A stretch of 64,000 nucleotides of DNA from Brevundimonas sp. A19_0 (lineage in GTDB: Bacteria; Pseudomonadota; Alphaproteobacteria; Caulobacterales; Caulobacteraceae), in the NCBI RefSeq assembly GCF_017744255.1, contig NZ_JAGHQP010000001.1:1-64000 (forward strand), in the 5' to 3' direction. Within the stretch, counting starts at the first letter, position 1; every line of letters starts with the position of its first letter. The notes under the pieces were generated by a model. That model made no database searches. It was not told the origin of the DNA and saw nothing but the letters and a program-made list of their open reading frames with translations. Below, piece after piece: positions 16,996 to 27,067 of the stretch. A program made the position numbers and the translations under genes.

Positions 16996-17703
16996 ATGGT
17001 CTGGTGGTGGTGGATAATCCCGGCAATCGTCGGTGTGGCGGGCGTGATCTTCCTGTTCAGCGGTCTGGGCGCCTTCTTCCGGGGCCGGTTCCTGTCTGGC
17101 GGGCTGGGCGCCATCGGGGGTGGCGGTCTGGCGGCCGCAGCCGTGATCGCGGCCCTGCTGGGGATGAACGTCCAGACCTATGCCCGCCTGACCTATGAGC
17201 GCCCGGTCGCCACGATCCGGGTCAAGCAACTGGGACCCCAGTATTTCGAGACGACCGTGACCCAGCCGGCTGCGAGCGAGACCGGCGAGCCTGTATCGGC
17301 GACCTATCCACTGCATGGAGACGAATGGCGCATCGAGGCGCAGGTCCTGCGCTGGAAGCCGTGGGCCAATATCCTGGGTCTGGACACCCAGTACCGGCTG
17401 GACCGCCTGTCGGGTCGCTACCAGTCGATCCAGCAGGAGCGCGAGGGCATTCGCAGCGTCCACGCCCTGAGCGGCGGCGACCAGCCCGATGCCCTGTCCT
17501 GGCGGATCAATGCCTGGGACATGGCGCGCAAGTACCGCCGCTATGTCGATGCCGTCGACACCCTGTATGGGGGCGGTGCCTATATGCTGATGGCCGACGG
17601 GGCCGAGTATGAGGTCTGGATCACCCAGTCCGGCCTGATCGCCCGCCCGACCAATGAAGCCGCCCGGCAGGCCTCGTCCGAAGGCTGGACCGAGGTCAAC
17701 TGA
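16996..17703 (+). CDS. Membrane protein of unknown function
   Basis: 235 residues. It starts MVWWWWIIPAIVGVAGVIFLF and has a second hydrophobic segment (about 36-58), then a soluble domain of about 175 residues, probably on the periplasmic side. The soluble part contains YRLDRLSGRYQSIQQEREGIRSVHAL and an acidic/aromatic C-terminal region. Similar proteins in Caulobacterales are sometimes labelled as efflux-related, but I see no transporter motif. AGGGGGAAGAC just before ATG 16996 supports the start; the longer open frame upstream is antisense to the kinase gene. It converges on flhA with eight bases between stops. Confidence 0.8.
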   Translation: MVWWWWIIPAIVGVAGVIFLFSGLGAFFRGRFLSGGLGAIGGGGLAAAAVIAALLGMNVQTYARLTYERPVATIRVKQLGPQYFETTVTQPAASETGEPVSATYPLHGDEWRIEAQVLRWKPWANILGLDTQYRLDRLSGRYQSIQQEREGIRSVHALSGGDQPDALSWRINAWDMARKYRRYVDAVDTLYGGGAYMLMADGAEYEVWITQSGLIARPTNEAARQASSEGWTEVN

Positions 17704-17710
17704 TCCGTCG

Positions 17711-19813
17711 TCAGACCTGGCCCAGCGTGCGCAGGCGGGCGCGGGGGTGGATCTCGTTCTGGCTCATCACGACCGTCTGGCCCCGGAAGCGCTCGATGAT
17801 CGAGCGCACATAGGGGCGCACCTGCGGGCCCGTCAGCAGGACGGCGGTCTCGCCCGCCATGGCCGCGCGCTCGAACACGTCGCGCGTCGCGCGGATAAAG
17901 TCCTGCAGGCGTGAGGGCGCCATGGCCAACTGCTTGTCCTCGCCCTGCCCCACCAGACTTTCGGCAAAGGCCTGCTCCCATTCGGGCGACAGGGTGACGA
18001 TCGGCAGGGCGCCATCCTCGCCCTTGTGCTGCCAGCACAGCTGGCGGGCCAGCCGCGAGCGCACATGCTCCACCAGGATCGTCACCGAGCTGGTGTGAGG
18101 TGCCGCCTCGGCCAGACCTTCCAGGATGGCGGGCAGGTCGCGGATCGAGACCTTCTCCTTCAGGAGCGACTGCAGCACCCGCTGCAGGGTGGTGACGGTG
18201 ACCGAGCCGGGGATCAGGTCCTCGACCAGCTTCTTCTCCTCGCCCTCCAGACCGTTCAGCAGCTTCTGCACCTCGGCATAGGACAACAGCTCGGCCATGT
18301 TCTCCTTGAGGATTTCGGTCAGGTGGGTGGTCAGCACGGTCGACGGGTCCACCACCGTATAGCCGCGGAAGGTCGCCTCCTCGCGCAGGGACTCGTCGAT
18401 CCAGGTCGCGGGCAGGCCAAAGGCCGGCTCCTTGGTGTGCTCGCCGGGCAGCTCGACCTGACGGCCTGCCGGATCCATGGCCAGCAGTTGCCCGAGGCGC
18501 ACCTCGCCGGTCCCGGCCTCCATCTCCTTGATGCGGATGGCATAGCCCTGGGTACCGAGCCGCATGTTGTCGAGGATGCGCACCGACGGCATGACGAAGC
18601 CGTACTCCTGCGCCAGCGAGCGGCGCAGCGCCCGGACCTGGTCCGTCAGACGGCGCCCCTCGAGATCATTGATCAGGGCCAGCAGCGAATAGCCCAGTTC
18701 GATCTTGACCTCGTCGATGTTGAGGGCGGTCTGGATGGGCTCCTCGACATCCTCGCGGGGCTTGGTGGATTCGGCCGCCTCGACCGGTTCGGGCTTCAGC
18801 CGGGCCCGGCCCAGCCGCCAGGCCATGAAGCCCGCGCCCGCCGCCAGGGCGAAGAAGGGCAGCAGCGGCATGCCCGGGATCAGGCCGATCAGGGCCGAGG
18901 CCCCGGCCACCATGCCGAGGCTGACAGGGTTGGTGGCCAGCTGGCTGACGAGCGCCTTGTCGGCCGAGCCCTCAACGCCGGCCTTCGACACCAGAAAGCC
19001 TGCGGCGATCGAGATAATGATGGCCGGCACCTGGGTGACAAGGCCGTCGCCGATGGTCAGCTGCACATAGGCCGTTGCGGCCTCGCCGATCGGCATGCCG
19101 TGCTGCAGCGTCCCGATCAGGATGCCGCCGATGATGTTGATGAAGACGATGATCAGGCCGGCCACGGCATCGCCGCGCACGAATTTCGAGGCACCGTCCA
19201 TGGCGCCGAAGAAGGTGGATTCCTGCTCCAGCTCCTTGCGGCGGATCTTCGCCTGCGCCTCGTCGATCAGGCCCGCCGACAGGTCGGCGTCGATGGCCAT
19301 CTGCTTGCCGGGCATCGAGTCGAGGGTGAAGCGGGCCGAGACTTCGGCGATCCGGGTAGAGCCCTTGGTGATGACAACGAAGTTCACCACCAGAATGATC
19401 GCAAAGACGATGATCCCGATGATGAAGCTGCCGCCCATCATCAGGGCGCCGAACGACTCGATCACCTTGCCGGCTGCATCGCCCCCCTCGTGACCGCTGG
19501 TCAGCACCAGCCGGGTCGAGGCCAGGTTCAGGCCCAGACGATAAAGGGTCGAGACCAGCAGCACGGTCGGAAAGATGGCGAAGTCCAGCGGCTTCTTCAT
19601 CATCAGCGCCGTCATCAGGATCAGCACGCTGGAGATCAGCGAGATCGCCAGCAGCATGTCCATCAGGAAGGACGGGATCGGCAGGATCAGCAGCAGGATG
19701 ACGCCGATCACGCCGACGGCCATGCCGACCTCGCCGCGCGCGATCCAGCCCAGCATGTCCTTGCCCGAAGGCCGGGCCATGCCGTCCTTCATCATGACGG
19801 GGGTATCAGTCAT
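17711..19813 (-). CDS. flhA: Flagellar export apparatus protein FlhA
   Basis: Inner-membrane export gate of the flagellar type III secretion system, 700 residues as expected. The N-terminal half carries about eight membrane segments and the conserved cytoplasmic loop with STRIAEVSARFTLDSMPGKQMAID. The C-terminal half is the ring-forming cytoplasmic domain. A short charged linker separates them near residue 340. Its ATG at 19813 overlaps the end of the beta-lactamase gene by eight bases, so its translation may be coupled to that gene rather than directly to flbD. Last gene of the fliF operon in this window. Confidence 0.97.
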   Translation of the reverse strand: MTDTPVMMKDGMARPSGKDMLGWIARGEVGMAVGVIGVILLLILPIPSFLMDMLLAISLISSVLILMTALMMKKPLDFAIFPTVLLVSTLYRLGLNLASTRLVLTSGHEGGDAAGKVIESFGALMMGGSFIIGIIVFAIILVVNFVVITKGSTRIAEVSARFTLDSMPGKQMAIDADLSAGLIDEAQAKIRRKELEQESTFFGAMDGASKFVRGDAVAGLIIVFINIIGGILIGTLQHGMPIGEAATAYVQLTIGDGLVTQVPAIIISIAAGFLVSKAGVEGSADKALVSQLATNPVSLGMVAGASALIGLIPGMPLLPFFALAAGAGFMAWRLGRARLKPEPVEAAESTKPREDVEEPIQTALNIDEVKIELGYSLLALINDLEGRRLTDQVRALRRSLAQEYGFVMPSVRILDNMRLGTQGYAIRIKEMEAGTGEVRLGQLLAMDPAGRQVELPGEHTKEPAFGLPATWIDESLREEATFRGYTVVDPSTVLTTHLTEILKENMAELLSYAEVQKLLNGLEGEEKKLVEDLIPGSVTVTTLQRVLQSLLKEKVSIRDLPAILEGLAEAAPHTSSVTILVEHVRSRLARQLCWQHKGEDGALPIVTLSPEWEQAFAESLVGQGEDKQLAMAPSRLQDFIRATRDVFERAAMAGETAVLLTGPQVRPYVRSIIERFRGQTVVMSQNEIHPRARLRTLGQV

Positions 19814-20675
19814 GTCCGGCCGCCATCAGAACGCGATGGACAGCCTCGGCCAGAATGACCTCGCCCTCGGCGAAGTCATCCGTCTCCGGCCCCTGATAGT
19901 AGGCCACGACATATACAGGCTGGTCGCGCGGCGGCAGCATCAGGCCGATGTCATTGACCGGGCCGGCGTTGCTGGTGCCGGTCTTGTGCGCAACGGTCCA
20001 GCCGAGCGGGGCGGCGGCCTTCAGCCGGTTCGGTCCTGTGGGGGTTTCGATCAGCCAGCTCATCAGCCGCTCGCGAGACGGCGGCGTCAGCAGGGTCGCA
20101 TCGGGGGACAGCACCCGGCCGAGGTTGGCGGCGGTTTGCTCGGGCGTCGTCGTGTCGAGCTCATCGCCCACGCCGTTCAGGGCCGGTTCCAGCCGGTCCA
20201 CACGCGTGACCGTATCGCCGATCCCGCGATACCAGGCCCGCCAGGCATCCAGACCGCCCATTTCGCGGATCAGGATATTGGCCGCCGGGTTGTCGCTCAG
20301 TTCGACCGTGGCCTTGCACAGCGCTTCAACCGACAGCGTCCTGCCCACCGCATCGCCGGTCACCGGCGCGTGGAAGACCATGTCGGCCTCGGTGATCGGG
20401 ATCTCCCGATACAGCGGCATCTCGCCCCGGTCAGCCTGTTGCAAGACGGCAGCCGCCAGAAACAGCTTGAAGGTGGAGCAATAGGTGAAGCGCTCGGACG
20501 TGCGCCAGCCGACGGTATCGGCGCCCGCGACCTGAATACCCAGCCGACCGCCCTGACGGGCTTCCAGATCGCTCAGGTCGATTCCCGTGCCCCCACCTTG
20601 CGGCGAGGTCCCGGCCCCGGTGCAGCCGGTCAGGGTGAGCAGGCCCAAGCCCGTCAGAACGCTTCTGCGATCCAC
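19806..20675 (-). CDS. bla: Class A beta-lactamase, probable lipoprotein
   Basis: 289 residues with all class A motifs: Ser67-x-x-Lys70 in TYCSTFK, Ser127-Asp-Asn, Glu163 in RLEPALN, and Lys231-Thr-Gly in HKTGTSNAG. Cys66 directly before the nucleophile recalls class A carbapenemases, but the partner Cys after the KTG motif is absent, so the disulphide of KPC-type enzymes cannot form. The N-terminus MDRRSVLTGLGLLTLTGC has a twin Arg and a lipobox (LTGC, Cys18), suggesting Tat export and a lipid anchor. Start is GTG 20675, preceded by GGGAGCGAG. It lies 11 bases after flbD and overlaps flhA, inside the flagellar operon, where no such gene is expected. Spectrum cannot be told from sequence. Confidence 0.93.
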   Translation of the reverse strand: MDRRSVLTGLGLLTLTGCTGAGTSPQGGGTGIDLSDLEARQGGRLGIQVAGADTVGWRTSERFTYCSTFKLFLAAAVLQQADRGEMPLYREIPITEADMVFHAPVTGDAVGRTLSVEALCKATVELSDNPAANILIREMGGLDAWRAWYRGIGDTVTRVDRLEPALNGVGDELDTTTPEQTAANLGRVLSPDATLLTPPSRERLMSWLIETPTGPNRLKAAAPLGWTVAHKTGTSNAGPVNDIGLMLPPRDQPVYVVAYYQGPETDDFAEGEVILAEAVHRVLMAAGHD

Positions 20676-20686
20676 GCTCTCGCTCC

Positions 20687-22060
<1,374 letters not shown>

Positions 22061-22096
22061 GGGTCTTCTCCTCTAAATCTCACTGTCGGTCGCCGA

Positions 22097-22429
22097 TCAG
22101 GCGCCCGCGTCCTCGGTCTTGATGATTTCCGTCATGGTCACGCCCAGCCGGTCCTCGACGACCACCACCTCGCCGCGCGCCACCAGTCGATTGTTGACGA
22201 AGATGTCGATCGCCTCGCCGACCTTGCGGTCCAGCTCCAGCACCGAGCCGCTGGTCAGCTTCAGCAGCTGGGCCACCGACATCTGGGACTTGCCCAGCAC
22301 GGCCGAGATGTTCACCGGCACATCGAAAACGGGCGCCAGGTCGCTGGCGGACTTGTCCACGCTGTCATCGGCCGAGACGGGCTGGACCCCGTGATCGAAT
22401 TCCTCGAGCGGCAGATTGTCGACGGTCAT
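22097..22429 (-). CDS. fliN: Flagellar motor switch protein FliN
   Basis: C-ring component (110 residues), SpoA-like fold. The core VNISAVLGKSQMSVAQLLKLTSGSVLELDRKVGEAIDIFVNNRLVARGEVVVVEDRLGVTMTEI region (about residues 38-102) carries the family pattern VxVxxxLGxxxxxxxxLLxLxxGSVxEL. The N-terminal 35 residues are acidic and variable, as usual. ATGA overlap with flbE (22426-22429) suggests translational coupling; 36 bases separate it from flbD. Confidence 0.95.
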   Translation of the reverse strand: MTVDNLPLEEFDHGVQPVSADDSVDKSASDLAPVFDVPVNISAVLGKSQMSVAQLLKLTSGSVLELDRKVGEAIDIFVNNRLVARGEVVVVEDRLGVTMTEIIKTEDAGA

Positions 22430-23085
22430 GAGTTCATCCCTTCGGACGAGGCTGAGGGTTCGGTTCGGTCGGCGGCCAGCGCCCGCGCAACGGCGGCTTC
22501 CAGCCGGGCATAGGCTTCGGCCGCATCAAAGGCGGCCCGGCCATCGGCCCATTCGAGTTCAAAGGCGGCGGTCGCCAGACCCGGTTCGTCGCGGAAGCGG
22601 ACGGCACCGGCATAGCCCGTGCTGGCGCACAGCGCTTCGATCTCGCTGCGGGCCGCCTCATCCAGACCGGCCATGGCGACGACCAGTCGCGGCGAGGCGT
22701 CGATCTCGCGGCCCAGTTCCTCCAGCGCTGCCTGCAAGGCCGCGTGGGGCATGCGCTCCAGCGCGGTCGAGGCCAGCGCCCGGCCGGTCGCCAGCGCCAG
22801 TTCGGCCGTCTGCTCGCGATAGGTCTCGATCACCCCTCCGAGGCGCGGCAGGCTGGCGGCCAGCGCGGCGCTCAGGTCGGCGATGGCCTGCGCCCGACGG
22901 CTGTCCAGTTCGGCCAGGGCCTGGGCCCGGCCCTCGCTGCGAGCATCGGCCACCAGGGCCTCGACTTCGGCCGGTGAATAGGCCCGCTTGACCGGCTGCC
23001 AGGCCGAGGCGCGCACGACATTGCCGGTCGCGTCGAACTCGGTGTCGAAGGAGAAGGGCTGGGCGGGGATGGGGGCTACGGTCAT
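22426..23085 (-). CDS. flbE: FliH-like flagellar assembly protein FlbE
   Basis: 219 residues, Ala- and Glu-rich, with a long helical middle (residues about 35-110, YSPAEVEALVADARSEGRAQALAEL onward) followed by a compact C-terminal domain. This is the layout of FliH/FlbE, the stator-like regulator of the FliI export ATPase. Sequence similarity in the family is low, so identification leans on position between fliG and fliN, the order known from the Caulobacter fliF operon, and on the helical pattern. Overlaps neighbours at both ends (TGATG with fliG, ATGA with fliN). Confidence 0.85.
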   Translation of the reverse strand: MTVAPIPAQPFSFDTEFDATGNVVRASAWQPVKRAYSPAEVEALVADARSEGRAQALAELDSRRAQAIADLSAALAASLPRLGGVIETYREQTAELALATGRALASTALERMPHAALQAALEELGREIDASPRLVVAMAGLDEAARSEIEALCASTGYAGAVRFRDEPGLATAAFELEWADGRAAFDAAEAYARLEAAVARALAADRTEPSASSEGMNS

Positions 23086-24119
23086 CAGTAGATCAACTCG
23101 TCATCGCCGCCCTGGCCGACCAGCATTATCTCGCCCTTGGCGGCCAGATCCTTGGCGACCTGGACCATGGCCATCTGGGCGGCATCGACGTCCTTGAGGC
23201 GCACCGGCCCCATCGACTCCATGTCCTCGCGCATGATCTTGGAGGCGCGCTCGGACATGTTGCCGAAGAACAGTTCGCGCAGGGACTCGGACGCCCCTTT
23301 CAGCGCGAGGGCCAGCTGGTCCTTTTCGACCGCGCGCAGCAGGGTCTGGATGCCGCCGGGGTCCAGCTTGGCGAGGTCCTCGAACACGAACATCAGGGCG
23401 CGGATGCGCTCGGCAGCCTCGCGGTTGCGTTCCTCCAGCGCGCCGATGAAGCGCGCCTCGGTCTGGCGGTCGAAGCTGTTGAAAATGTCGGCCATCATCT
23501 CGTGGCTGTCGCGCTTGGAGGTGCGCGCCAGGTTCGACATGAATTCGGTCCGCAGGGTCTGTTCGATCTTGTCGAGGATTTCACGCTGGACCGGCTCCAT
23601 GCGCAGCATGCGCTGGACGCACTCCATGGCGAAGTCCTCGGGCAGGGCCGTGAGAACGCGCGAGGCGTGGTCCGGCTTGATCTTCGACAGGACCACCGCG
23701 ACCGTCTGGGGGTATTCGTTCTTCAGATAGTTGGCGAGGACCGCTTCGTTCACATTGCCCAGCTTGTCCCACATGGTCCGGCCGGCCGGACCGCGGATTT
23801 CCTCCATCAGGCCTTCGACCCGATCGGGCGGCATGAAGGAGGACAGCAGTTTCTGGGTCTGCTCGAAGCTGCCCATGACGGCGCCAGAGCCGGTCATGCC
23901 CGACACGAACTCCAGCAGCAGCTCCTCGACGACGGTCGAGCTGACCGTGCCCAGCGAGGCCATCGCCTGCGAGATTTCCTTGATCTCGTCGTCGTCCAGA
24001 CCTTCCCACAGGCGGGTGTGGTCTTCGCCCAGCGACAGCAGCACCACGGCGGCCTTTTCCGGCCCGGTCAGCTTGCGGGCGTCGTCGACCGACGGCTTGC
24101 GGGCGACCATCCGTGCCAT
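23085..24119 (-). CDS. fliG: Flagellar motor switch protein FliG
   Basis: 344 residues, all three FliG domains. The N-terminal part begins [30 protein letters not shown]. The middle has the EHPQ-like site as [14 protein letters not shown]. The C-terminal domain has the torque helix with charged residues ([36 protein letters not shown]). It links the MS ring (FliF) to the C ring and contacts the stator. The start ATG overlaps the fliF stop as TGATG, and the stop overlaps flbE the same way. Confidence 0.97.
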   Translation of the reverse strand: MARMVARKPSVDDARKLTGPEKAAVVLLSLGEDHTRLWEGLDDDEIKEISQAMASLGTVSSTVVEELLLEFVSGMTGSGAVMGSFEQTQKLLSSFMPPDRVEGLMEEIRGPAGRTMWDKLGNVNEAVLANYLKNEYPQTVAVVLSKIKPDHASRVLTALPEDFAMECVQRMLRMEPVQREILDKIEQTLRTEFMSNLARTSKRDSHEMMADIFNSFDRQTEARFIGALEERNREAAERIRALMFVFEDLAKLDPGGIQTLLRAVEKDQLALALKGASESLRELFFGNMSERASKIMREDMESMGPVRLKDVDAAQMAMVQVAKDLAAKGEIMLVGQGGDDELIY

Positions 24120-25792
24120 CAGCCTTCTTGCACCCAGTTACGGAGGATCGAGGTCGACTCCTCCGGGTGCCGCTCCACGAACTCCGAGACCTTCTTGACC
24201 GACGACGCCTTCACCTGGCCCTCGATGCGGGCGATATCCAGGCGCTGCTCCATGTCGCTGGGACCGGTCAGCTGGCCGGCCGCAGCCTGACCCGACGCAC
24301 CGACCGGCATGGTCTGCACGGCGGTCACACCATTGCCGCCCGCTCCGGCGATCGCCGGCACACCGGCCGCGCCGCCGCCGGTCGTGGCCTTCAGCAGCGG
24401 CCGCAGCACGAACAGGATCAGCAGGATCCCGGTGATCAGCAGCACCAGCAACTCGATGCCGCGCATCATGTCGCTCCTGGTGAAGTCGAACAGGCCATTG
24501 CCTGCCTCGGTCCCGCCACCCGGCGCCGACTGACGGTTGAATTCGACATTGCTGACCCGGACCACATCGCCCCGCTCGGCGCTGAAGCCCACGGCCGCCT
24601 TCACCAGCTCCTCGATCTGGGCGATCTGTTCGGGCGAGCGCGGGGCATAGGTGGGCTCGGCGCCATCTTCACCGGGCGTCCAGACGCCATCGACCGCCAC
24701 GGCCACCGCCAGCTTCTTGACCTCGCCCGGTTCACGGACGGTGGTCGTGGTGGTGTTCGAGATTTCGTAGTTGGTCGTCTCCGTCAGGTCCTCACGGGTC
24801 GAGCCCTCGGCCACCATGCCCGCTTCTTCGCCCCCCGGAATGTTCTCGGTCGCGGTCGCGCCTGCCAGCGACTGGCCGGTGGTGTCCTGCGAGGTCGAGC
24901 CGTTGGTGGCCATGGAGCGCACCACCTGGCCATCGGGGTCGAAGCGTTGCTCCTGGGTGGTCGAGCGGCTGTGATCGATCTCGGCGGTGACCTGCACCCG
25001 CGCGGCACCCGGGCCGACGATGCCCTGCACCACGTCCATGACCCGGGCCTGCAGCTGGGCCTCGGTGGTCGCTTTCATCCGGTCGGCGCTGGCGCCCGAG
25101 AAGCCGTCCTCGTCGCCGCCGGCCGCCAGCGTCCGGTTGGTGTCGTCCATCACCGTGACGCGGGTCGGCTTCAGGTTCGGCACACTGGACGCCACCAGCG
25201 AGCGAATGCCGCGGATCTGGTCGGCGGTCAGGTCGCGCCCGCCCAGCCCCACCACGACCGACGCCGTGGGCTCGGCCGCCTCGGCCTGGAACAGGGCCCG
25301 CTCGGGCAGGGCGATCAGCACGCGCGCCATGGTGACCCCGCGCAGGGTCATGATGTTGCGCGCCAGTTCGCCTTCCAGCGCGCGTTTGGCGTTCAGGTTC
25401 TGCTGGAACTCGGTCTGGCCCAGCACCGACTGGTTGTCGAAGATCTCGTAGCCGACCGAGCCACTGGTCACGATGCCCTTGCCGGCGACCAGCATACGGG
25501 CCGTGCCCACCTCGTCGCGGCTGACGAAGATGGTCGAGCCGTCGCCGCGCGACGAATATTTGATGCCCGCCGTATCGAGGGCCGAGGTGATCTCGGCGGC
25601 CTCGCGCAGGTCCAGATTGGAATAGAGCAAGGCATCAGGGGCCTGGCCGATGCGCAGCATCAGCACTACGAGCACCGCAGCCACCCCGGCGGCAACCCCC
25701 GCCAGGGCAGCCAGCCGCCCGATCCCAAACCTTTGCACCGCCGCTGAAAAGCCGCCCACGCGCGCCTCTACACCCCTACTCACAGGCGACAC
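24119..25792 (-). CDS. fliF: Flagellar MS-ring protein FliF
   Basis: 557 residues with two membrane segments (about 26-46 and 435-455) flanking a large periplasmic part. Recognisable stretches include [24 protein letters not shown], the [10 protein letters not shown]-like segment, and the C-terminal FliG-binding region ending [10 protein letters not shown]. First gene of the operon. The annotated GTG at 25792 is only 31 bases from a CtrA-box-like site, which would put transcription start close to the start codon. Other in-frame GTGs at codons 4, 8 and 12 are possible true starts. Confidence 0.95.
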   Translation of the reverse strand: MSPVSRGVEARVGGFSAAVQRFGIGRLAALAGVAAGVAAVLVVLMLRIGQAPDALLYSNLDLREAAEITSALDTAGIKYSSRGDGSTIFVSRDEVGTARMLVAGKGIVTSGSVGYEIFDNQSVLGQTEFQQNLNAKRALEGELARNIMTLRGVTMARVLIALPERALFQAEAAEPTASVVVGLGGRDLTADQIRGIRSLVASSVPNLKPTRVTVMDDTNRTLAAGGDEDGFSGASADRMKATTEAQLQARVMDVVQGIVGPGAARVQVTAEIDHSRSTTQEQRFDPDGQVVRSMATNGSTSQDTTGQSLAGATATENIPGGEEAGMVAEGSTREDLTETTNYEISNTTTTTVREPGEVKKLAVAVAVDGVWTPGEDGAEPTYAPRSPEQIAQIEELVKAAVGFSAERGDVVRVSNVEFNRQSAPGGGTEAGNGLFDFTRSDMMRGIELLVLLITGILLILFVLRPLLKATTGGGAAGVPAIAGAGGNGVTAVQTMPVGASGQAAAGQLTGPSDMEQRLDIARIEGQVKASSVKKVSEFVERHPEESTSILRNWVQEG

Positions 25793-25822
25793 GCCCGCTA
25801 GGCAGAAAGTGCCGCCCCCATA

Positions 25823-25838
25823 GTAAACGGCGCGTTAA
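25823..25838 (-). promoter_or_regulatory. Candidate CtrA-binding site upstream of fliF
   Basis: Minus strand reads TTAACGCGCCGTTTAC, i.e. TTAA-N7-TTTAC against the CtrA consensus TTAA-N7-TTAAC (one mismatch). In Caulobacter the fliF operon is a class II flagellar operon activated by CtrA, so position and orientation fit. A second AT pair (TTAA 25859-25862 and TTAAC 25869-25873) has a six-base spacer and is less convincing. Confidence 0.6.
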
Positions 25839-25882
25839 GAGACGGGGCAGAAAGGTGCTTAAGCGGGTTTAACCCTGCCCGG

Positions 25883-26971
25883 TCATGCGGCCCGGGCGCG
25901 CGCCTTCTCGTCGGCCGCAGCCTGGATGCGGGCCTCGGCGATGGAGTCGGCGACCTCGTGCGTGGGGCGTTGCTCGCGCTCCGAACGCTCCAGCACCTCG
26001 CCCAGGGTCTCCATCAGGCGGGCCAGCTTGCCCTCGACCCAGGCCGGGTCATAGGCGCCGCCGCTGTTCCGCGCCGCCATTTCCGACGCCACATTGATGA
26101 TGCCGCCGCCGTTGACGACATAGTCGGGGGCATACAGCACGCCGCGCTCGAACAGGATGCGGCCGATCTCGGGCGTAGCCAGCTGGTTGTTCGCGGCGCC
26201 GACCACGGCCTTGGCCGACAACCGGTCCAGGGTTTGCGGGTTCAGCGTCGCGCCCAGCGCGCAGGGCGCATAGATGTCGGCCTTGACGTCATAGATGGCG
26301 TCCGGAGCCACGACCTCGGCGCCGGTGCGGGCCGCGACCTCTTCCAGCAGGCCGGTGTTGACGTCGGTCATCACCAGTTTGGCGCCAGCCTTGTGCAGCT
26401 TGTCCGCCAGATAGCCGCCCACGTGGCCGATGCCCTGCACCGCAACAGTCAGGCCGGTCAGGTCGTCCTGCTTCCACAGGCGGCGGGCAACCGTCAGGGT
26501 CGAGCGGAACACGCCCTCGGCGGTCACGGGGCTGGGATCGCCCGAGCCTTCCTTGCCGCCCGACAGGCCGACGACATATTCGGTTTCCTTGCGGGCCTCG
26601 GCGATATCCTCGACCGAGACGCCGACGTCCTCCGCGGCGTAATAGATGCCGCCCAGGGTGTTGATGGCGCGACCGAAAGCCTGGAACAGCTCCGGCGTCT
26701 TCTGGGTCCGGCTGTCGCCGATGATCACCGACTTGCCGCCACCCATCTCCAGATCGGCCACGGCATTCTTGTAGCTCATGCCGCGCGACAGACGCAGCAC
26801 GTCCTCCAGCGCCTCGGCGGCCGTGGAGTAATTCCACATGCGCGTGCCGCCCACGGCAGGACCGCGCGCGGTCGAGTGCACCGCAGCAATAGCTTTGAGG
26901 CCGGTCTTTTCGTCATAGAAGGCGTGCACGCCCTCATGGTTCGCGAACGACGGCGAATCGAACAGTGTCAT
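25883..26971 (-). CDS. Leucine/valine-type amino acid dehydrogenase
   Basis: 362-residue NAD-dependent oxidative deaminase of the Glu/Leu/Phe/Val family, converting branched-chain amino acids to 2-oxo acids. The catalytic-Lys segment MSYKNAVADLEMGGGKSVI and the Rossmann motif GIGHVGGYLADKL are visible, as is the C-terminal PDYVVNGGGIINVASE. I use ATG 26971 (MTLFDSPSF) with AAAGGG upstream; the longer frame to 27040 has no family match. It would act with the branched-chain aminotransferase (35511-36386) and isovaleryl-CoA dehydrogenase in branched-chain amino-acid use. Leu versus Val versus Phe preference is not decidable here. Confidence 0.9.
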   Translation of the reverse strand: MTLFDSPSFANHEGVHAFYDEKTGLKAIAAVHSTARGPAVGGTRMWNYSTAAEALEDVLRLSRGMSYKNAVADLEMGGGKSVIIGDSRTQKTPELFQAFGRAINTLGGIYYAAEDVGVSVEDIAEARKETEYVVGLSGGKEGSGDPSPVTAEGVFRSTLTVARRLWKQDDLTGLTVAVQGIGHVGGYLADKLHKAGAKLVMTDVNTGLLEEVAARTGAEVVAPDAIYDVKADIYAPCALGATLNPQTLDRLSAKAVVGAANNQLATPEIGRILFERGVLYAPDYVVNGGGIINVASEMAARNSGGAYDPAWVEGKLARLMETLGEVLERSEREQRPTHEVADSIAEARIQAAADEKARARAA

Positions 26972-27067
26972 GCCCTTTACGAGCCTTTCCCGGGTATTTT
27001 TGTTGCGGGCGCTGATACGCGGGTTACCCGGGCGGAGCAAGCTTGACCTTACGCTGCGTCACGCGGT

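Noticed and set aside
18026-19858. A 610-codon open frame opposite flhA
   Set aside because: His/Gln/Asp/Arg-rich nonsense composition, antisense to a clear FlhA.
25859-25873. Second TTAA/TTAAC pair upstream of fliF
   Set aside because: Spacer is six, not seven, and it is farther from the start; listed only as an alternative.
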